DNA from: Dehalococcoidia bacterium
Lineage (GTDB): Bacteria > Chloroflexota > Dehalococcoidia > UBA2979
Length of the DNA stretch: 42,243 nt
Assembly (NCBI GenBank): GCA_009692705.1
Contig: SHYR01000008.1
Location: 1-42,243 of the forward strand
Direction of reading: 5' to 3'
Shown: in pieces, positions 37,255 through 42,243 of the stretch
Numbering within the stretch: the stretch's first letter is position 1
Layout of the letters: each line of letters starts with the position of its first letter
Translations under genes and position numbers: made by a program
Notes under the pieces: generated by a model
Database searches by the model: none
Told to the model about the DNA's origin: nothing
The model's input: the letters and a program-made list of their open reading frames with translations, nothing else

Positions 37255-37916
37255 GCCCCGCTCCGCCGGTGCCGCCCGCCGCCCTGGCCGAGCTTCGGCT
37301 CCGTGCCCGCGAGCAGGCGCCGGATGTTCTCGGCGTGGCTCAGTTCGACCAGCAGTGTCACCAGCACGCCGAACAGCAGGTACTCCGCCGGCAGCCGCAG
37401 CCCCGCCGGCGCGCGCTCGGTGACGAGCACGGCCAGCACGACAAACCCGCTCAGCACGCCCACCGTCGACATCAGCGAGACGTAGCGCGTCGTGGCCAGC
37501 ACCGCGCCCGCGGCGGCGAACACCGCCAGCGCCGCGAGCGGCGACATCGCGAGGAACGCGCCGAACGTGGTGGCGACGCCGCGGCCGCCACGAAACCCGG
37601 CGAACAGGGTCCAGTTGTGCCCCGCCACCGCGCACAGGCCGGCCAGCGCCGTCGCCCACGGGTCGTCGAAGAGCGTGCGCGCCAGCACCACCGCCAGCGC
37701 CCCTTTGCCGATGTCCACGGCGACCGTCACCAGCGCCGGCCCCACGCCGAGCGTGCGCAGCGTGTTGGTGAAGCCGGTCTTGCCGGAGCCGTACTCGCGC
37801 AGGTCGATGCCGCGCCGACGCGCAACGAGCAGGCCGGTTGGGATCGAGCCCAGCAGGTAGCCACCCAGCGCAGCGAGCGGCAGCGCCAGCGGCGCGGGCA
37901 GCGTCGCCGGCGTCAC
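37251..37916 (-). CDS. plsY: Glycerol-3-phosphate acyltransferase PlsY
   Basis: 221 aa; GYLLGSIPTGLLVARRRGIDLREYGSGKTGFTNTLRTLG; GHNWTLFAGFRGGRGVATTFG. Confidence 0.92.
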   Translation of the reverse strand: MTPATLPAPLALPLAALGGYLLGSIPTGLLVARRRGIDLREYGSGKTGFTNTLRTLGVGPALVTVAVDIGKGALAVVLARTLFDDPWATALAGLCAVAGHNWTLFAGFRGGRGVATTFGAFLAMSPLAALAVFAAAGAVLATTRYVSLMSTVGVLSGFVVLAVLVTERAPAGLRLPAEYLLFGVLVTLLVELSHAENIRRLLAGTEPKLGQGGGRHRRSGA

Positions 37917-39247
37917 GGCGGCGCCTCGTGGCGATCCTCGGAGCGGCGGCGGAACACCATGCGGATCGCAGTGCCCTCGAAGCCGAACGCCTCCCGCAGG
38001 CGGTTCTCGAGGTAGCGGCGGTACGAGAAGTGCAGCAGCTCGGGGTCGTTGACGAAGAACACGAAGGTCGGCGGGGCCACCTCCGCCTGCGTCGCGTAGA
38101 GCAGCTTCAGGCGCGAGCGGCCGACGGTGGGCGGCGCGTGCTCCACGAACGCGCGGTGCATCACGAGGTTCAGCTCCGAGGTCTGCGCTCGCCGCCGCCG
38201 GACCTCGCCGATGTGCACCGCCAGCTCCAGCAGCTCGCGCACGCCCTCGCCGGTGAGGGCGCAGGTGAACAGCACCGGCGCCCACGGTGTGAAGCGGTAG
38301 CGGAGATCGATGCGCCGCGCGAAGGCGTGACGGTCCCGGTCGCCGGCGAGGTCCCACTTGTTGACGACCAGCACCATCCCCTTCGTCCGCTCGTCGACGT
38401 AGCCCGCGATATGGGTGTCCTGCGCGACCATCGGGTCCGCCGCGTCGATCACCAGGAAGACGACGTCGGCGCGATCGATCGCGCGCTCCGCGCGGCTGAC
38501 GGCGTGGCGCTCGACGCCCGGCTGCACGCTGCCGCGGCGGCGGATGCCCGCGGTGTCCACGAGCGTGAGCGCATGGCCCTCGAACGCCAACGGCGAGTCG
38601 ATGGCGTCGCGCGTGGTGCCCGGCAGCTCCGAGACGATCGCGCGCTGCTCGCCGAGGATCGCGTTCACGAGCGATGACTTGCCGACGTTCGGCCGCCCCA
38701 CAATCGCGATGCTCAGGCGCTCGGTCGCCGGCGGCGCCTCCGCGCCGGGCACGATCTCCAGCAGGCGGTCGAGCAAGTCCCCGATGCCCGCGCCGTGGTA
38801 AGCGGAGATGGACATCGCCTCGCCCAGCCCCAACTCGAACAGCTCCACGAGGTTCGCGGCGGTTGCCTTGCGGTCGGCCTTGTTGGCCACCAGCAGTACG
38901 GGCGCGGCCGAGCGACGCAGCAGGTCCGCGACGTCGCGGTCGGCCGCGGTCAACGGCTCGGAGCCGTCAACGAGGAAGAGGATCGCGTCCGCCTCGGCCA
39001 GCGCCTCCACCACCTGCGCGTGCACCAGCGGCGTCAGCGGGTCGCTGTCCGGGCCCTCCAGCCCGCCGGTGTCGACGACTCGCAGGTGCCGGCCGCCCCA
39101 CTCCACCTCGCCGTAGATGCGGTCGCGTGTGGTCCCCGGGAAGTCCTCGACGAGCGCGTTGCGGCTGCGCGTGAGGCGATTGAAGAGCGCGGACTTGCCG
39201 ACGTTGGGGCGGCCGATGATGGCCACCAGCGGTGCGTAGGAAGTCAT
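37913..39247 (-). CDS. der: Ribosome biogenesis GTPase Der
   Basis: 444 aa; two GTPase domains (AIIGRPNVGKSALFNRL and AIVGRPNVGKSSLVNAIL). Confidence 0.96.
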   Translation of the reverse strand: MTSYAPLVAIIGRPNVGKSALFNRLTRSRNALVEDFPGTTRDRIYGEVEWGGRHLRVVDTGGLEGPDSDPLTPLVHAQVVEALAEADAILFLVDGSEPLTAADRDVADLLRRSAAPVLLVANKADRKATAANLVELFELGLGEAMSISAYHGAGIGDLLDRLLEIVPGAEAPPATERLSIAIVGRPNVGKSSLVNAILGEQRAIVSELPGTTRDAIDSPLAFEGHALTLVDTAGIRRRGSVQPGVERHAVSRAERAIDRADVVFLVIDAADPMVAQDTHIAGYVDERTKGMVLVVNKWDLAGDRDRHAFARRIDLRYRFTPWAPVLFTCALTGEGVRELLELAVHIGEVRRRRAQTSELNLVMHRAFVEHAPPTVGRSRLKLLYATQAEVAPPTFVFFVNDPELLHFSYRRYLENRLREAFGFEGTAIRMVFRRRSEDRHEAPP

Positions 39248-39270
39248 GCCAGCCTCCGGGCGGTGCGCCC

Positions 39271-40532
39271 TCAGGGCGCCACCTCAAGCGTAACGGAGAG
39301 GATGGAAGGCTGCACGGCCGCCGTGATGCCGGTCGATGCGGTCACGATCGGTTGCACGAGCGACGCCTGAGCACGAGGCCGGACACATCGACCGTGACCC
39401 GCACCGCATCCGTGTTAAGCGCGTTGAGCTTCGGCAGCGGCCCCTGCAGCGTCACGGTCACGCGCGACTGCGAGAAGCGCGCGGTCAGGCCGCGCGGCAC
39501 GCCGGTGGCCGTTGGCGCCACGGAGAGCTGCAGCGTGCCGTTGATCGGGCCGATCGGCACCACCACCATCGCGGTCAGGCGGCCGGTCGGCCGTGCGCCC
39601 GCCGGCGGCTGGAGCGTCGCTTCCTGCGTGACCTGGCCCTCGCCCGCACCGCTCACGGCGATCGGCGTGCGCAGGATCGCCTCCAGCCCCTGCAGCACTT
39701 CGATTGTGCCGCGCACGTTCACGGCCGTGGCGGTCGCGCCCGCCACGGCCGTGAACGTGGTAGCCCGCGGCGGGATGGCCCGTGATCGGGGCCTCGAGCG
39801 GCAGCGTGCGCGTGAGCAGCGACTGTTCCACGGCCACCGTGACCAGCAGCGTGGGCGGGTTGATCTCCGCACCGCGGATCTCGCCGCCGCCCTCCCCGCG
39901 CGCCGTCAGGCTCACCGCCTGAGTGAGCGAGGTCGTGAGCCCGGTGACGTTGAAGTCTGCTACCGCTTCGCGCACCAGCTCGGCCAGCGATTGCGGCCCG
40001 CTCACCCCACGGTGTCGCGCGCGTGCCGCGCATCACCGACCTGGTAGCCGAGCGGCACGGTGCCGACCAGGCGCGAGGCGACTGGCACCGTCTTGCGCGT
40101 GAAGGGCCCGAGGTCCATCACGATCGAGCCGGGGATCGTTTCGACCACCCGCACCGCGCTGATGCCCCTGACGTTCACCTGCACCGGCAGCTGCTGCAGG
40201 CGCGCGCTGGAGCCGTTGAGATCGACGAAGGCACGGAAGTTTCCGGAAGTGAGCCTGTCCCAGTGGTCCTCGGTCGTCACCACCCGCACCTGCACCGACT
40301 GCAGCGGGCTTGCCACCGCCAGCGAGGAAGCGACGTTCACCGCCTCGACGTTGATCGAGACCGGGAAGAGGTCGACCTGGCGCGGGTTCTCGGCGTCGGT
40401 CACGAACACGCAGAGGGCACCGCCGAGCAACAGCGAGAGCAGCAGCAGCCTCGGTGACTGCTGCACGCGCGACGCGGGCGCGGCGCCCGAGGTCGCGCGT
40501 GATCGCCAGCGCGCTCGCCGCGGTGGCGCCAC
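39271..40532 (-). pseudogene. cdaR: YbbR-domain protein (CdaR-like), disrupted by about three frameshifts
   Basis: LLLLSLLLGGALCVFVTDAENPRQVDLFPVSINVEAVN... continues in other frames as VSGPQSLAELVREAVADFNVTGLTTSLTQAVSL..., then TAVAGATATAVNVRGTIEVLQG..., then QASLVQPIVTASTGITAAVQPSILSVTLEVAP*. Confidence 0.7.
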
Positions 40533-40552
40533 GGCGCGGTGGTCGCCGCACG

Positions 40553-41398
40553 CTAGGAAGCCCGGTGCTCGCCGTCCGCTCCGGCCGCCGTCTCCCGCTC
40601 GGCCAGCGCCGGTTGCTCGCTCTCCAGGTCGAGCAGTCGGTCCAACTGGCGACGGAGCCGCGCCTCGTCGAGCTCCGGCATCATGCGGCCGTTGGATGCG
40701 AGCGAGACCTCGCCGTGCTCCTCCGAGACGACGATCACCACGGCATCGGTGGACTCGATGACGCCGAGGCCGGCGCGATGCCGCATGCCGTACTCCGACG
40801 GCAGCGGCGATTCCGATAGCGGGAGCGTGCAGCCGGCGGCGACCACCGTGGCTCCACGCACGATCACCGCGCCGTCGTGCAGGGGCGAGTTGGGCGCGAA
40901 GATGCTCTCCAGCAACTTCACGGAGATCTCTCCGCCTGCAGCGTGATGCCCGTATCGATCACCTCCTGTAGCCCGGTCTCGCGTTCCAGCACGATCAGCG
41001 CGCCCGTGCGCTGCCGCGCCAGCCGCATCGCGGCTCGGATCACGCGTTCGTTCGTGTAGCGCTGGCCCTCCTGCCCCAGCACCGAGCGCAGGCCGGTGCG
41101 GCCCACGCGTTCGGTGCGCCCGCCGGATCTCGCGCTGGAAGACGATCGCGATCGCGATCACGATGCCCGCGACCGAGTGGCGCAGGATCCAGCCCAACAC
41201 CTGCAACTCGAGCACCCGGCTGAGCAGGAATGTGGCGATCAGCAGCAGCGCCACGCCGCGCAGCACCGTCATCGCCGTGGTCCCGCGGACCAGCAGCAAC
41301 AGCCAGTAGATCGACAGCGAGATGATCAGCATGTCGAGCACGGCGGCCGCGTTCACGCGCCCCAGCGCGTCGCTCACACCTGTGGGGAGGCCGGGCAC
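40553..41398 (-). pseudogene. cdaA: Diadenylate cyclase CdaA, with an out-of-frame central segment between two indels
   Basis: Same-frame ends: TM region ...FQREIRRA and SVKLLESIFAPNSPLHDGAVIV...EYGMRHRAGLGVIESTDAVVIVVSEEHG. The middle (GRTGLRSVLGQEGQRYTNERVIRAAMRLARQRTGALIVLERETGLQEVIDTGITLQAE) is in another frame (ORF 40918-41106). Confidence 0.78.
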
Positions 41399-41446
41399 CG
41401 CGATCGCCTTTCCGCGCGGTGCCTGTGTGCGCCTCGCGGCCTCAGC

Positions 41447-42243
41447 CTAGATGGAAGGCCCAGCCAGCACCAGCGACAGCACGGCCTGCTGCACGTGCAG
41501 GCGGTTCTCGGCCTGCTCGAACACCACCGCCCGAGGCGATTCCATCACCTCGTCGGTGATCTCCTGCCCCCGGTGCGCGGGCAGGTCGTGCATCACCAGC
41601 GCGCCGGCTGGTGCGCGCTCAAGCAGCTCCGCGTTGAGCTGGTACGGCCGGAAGATATCGAGCCGTTCCGCGAGGCGGTCTTCGTGGCCCATTGACGCCC
41701 AGACATCGGTGTAGACCGCGCTGGCATCGCGCACAGCCGCCGCGGGATCGTCGAGCTGGCGCACCGTCCCGCCCCCGGCCAGTGCGCGCGCGCGCGCCAG
41801 CACCGGCTCAGGCAGGCCGTAGCCGGGCGGCGAGGCGCACACGAACTGCATGCCGGCGAGCACACTGGCGTAGGCCAGCGAGCGCGCCACGTTGTTGCCT
41901 TCGCCAAGGTACGCGAGCCGCACGCCGCGCAGGTCGCCAAGGCGCTCGCGCAGCGTCAGCAGGTCGGCCAGCGCCTGGCAGGGGTGCTCGTCGTCGCTCA
42001 GCGCGTTGATCACCGGCACGCTCGCCCACCGCGCCAGCTCAACGATGCGCGCGTGCTCGAAGGTGCGCGCGGCGATGCCCTGCACCATCCGCGACAGCAC
42101 CCGCGCCACGTCGCGCACCGGCTCGCGCTCGCCCATGCGCACCTCGTGCCCGGCAAGGTAGATCGCGTGTCCACCGAGGCGCAGCATCGCCATCTCGAAG
42201 GACACGCGGGTGCGCAACGACGGCTTCTCGAAGAGCAGCGCGA
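41447..42243 (-). CDS. argF: Ornithine carbamoyltransferase, 5' end beyond window
   Basis: Reads ALLFEKPSLRTRVSFEMAM from the window edge; SDDEHPCQALADLLTL; VMHDLPAHRGQEITDEVMES. Confidence 0.92.
   Translation of the reverse strand, partial: ALLFEKPSLRTRVSFEMAMLRLGGHAIYLAGHEVRMGEREPVRDVARVLSRMVQGIAARTFEHARIVELARWASVPVINALSDDEHPCQALADLLTLRERLGDLRGVRLAYLGEGNNVARSLAYASVLAGMQFVCASPPGYGLPEPVLARARALAGGGTVRQLDDPAAAVRDASAVYTDVWASMGHEDRLAERLDIFRPYQLNAELLERAPAGALVMHDLPAHRGQEITDEVMESPRAVVFEQAENRLHVQQAVLSLVLAGPSI

Noticed and set aside
37770-37800. PlsY GSGKTGFTN instead of GSGN(I/V)GATN
   Set aside because: Looks like a lineage-level variant; other PlsY motifs are intact and the gene is coupled to gpsA.
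1-42243. CRISPR array, prophage, rRNA operon or biosynthetic gene cluster
   Set aside because: No regularly spaced repeats, phage structural genes, rRNA or NRPS/PKS sequence seen in any frame.

Overview
High-GC bacterial chromosome window (gene content suggests Chloroflexota or a relative; inference only), densely coded, mostly housekeeping. Left to right: a probable pyrD 3' end; tRNA-Pro(TGG) next to a tyrosine-recombinase C-terminal remnant fused in frame to a truncated GAF sensor; membrane-anchored cyclophilin; tRNA-Arg(CCG); an orphan ComM C-terminal fragment; relA/spoT; hisS; a degraded lower-GC islet; prfA-prmC; a frameshifted membrane gene; a guaB3-like gene with a hairpin-rich leader; a frameshifted gene of unknown function; metG-tatD; a PspC-polyprenyl synthase fusion; recO; recR-dnaX; ybeY; a complex I operon nuoA-C-D-H-J-K-L-M-N with no nuoB, nuoI or nuoEFG; a PHP-domain protein; two tandem SDR paralogues behind a palindrome and promoter; GNAT, Nudix and HEAT genes; gpsA-plsY-der; a frame-disrupted cdaR/cdaA (c-di-AMP) pair; and partial argF. 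The best leads are the PspC-prenyl synthase fusion (15779-16951), the complex I operon lacking every Fe-S subunit (21064-30456), the tRNA-Pro integrase-tail/GAF chimera (596-1699), and the cluster of frame disruptions in cdaA and cdaR, which is either decay of c-di-AMP signalling or a local assembly problem. I found no CRISPR array, rRNA operon or intact mobile element.
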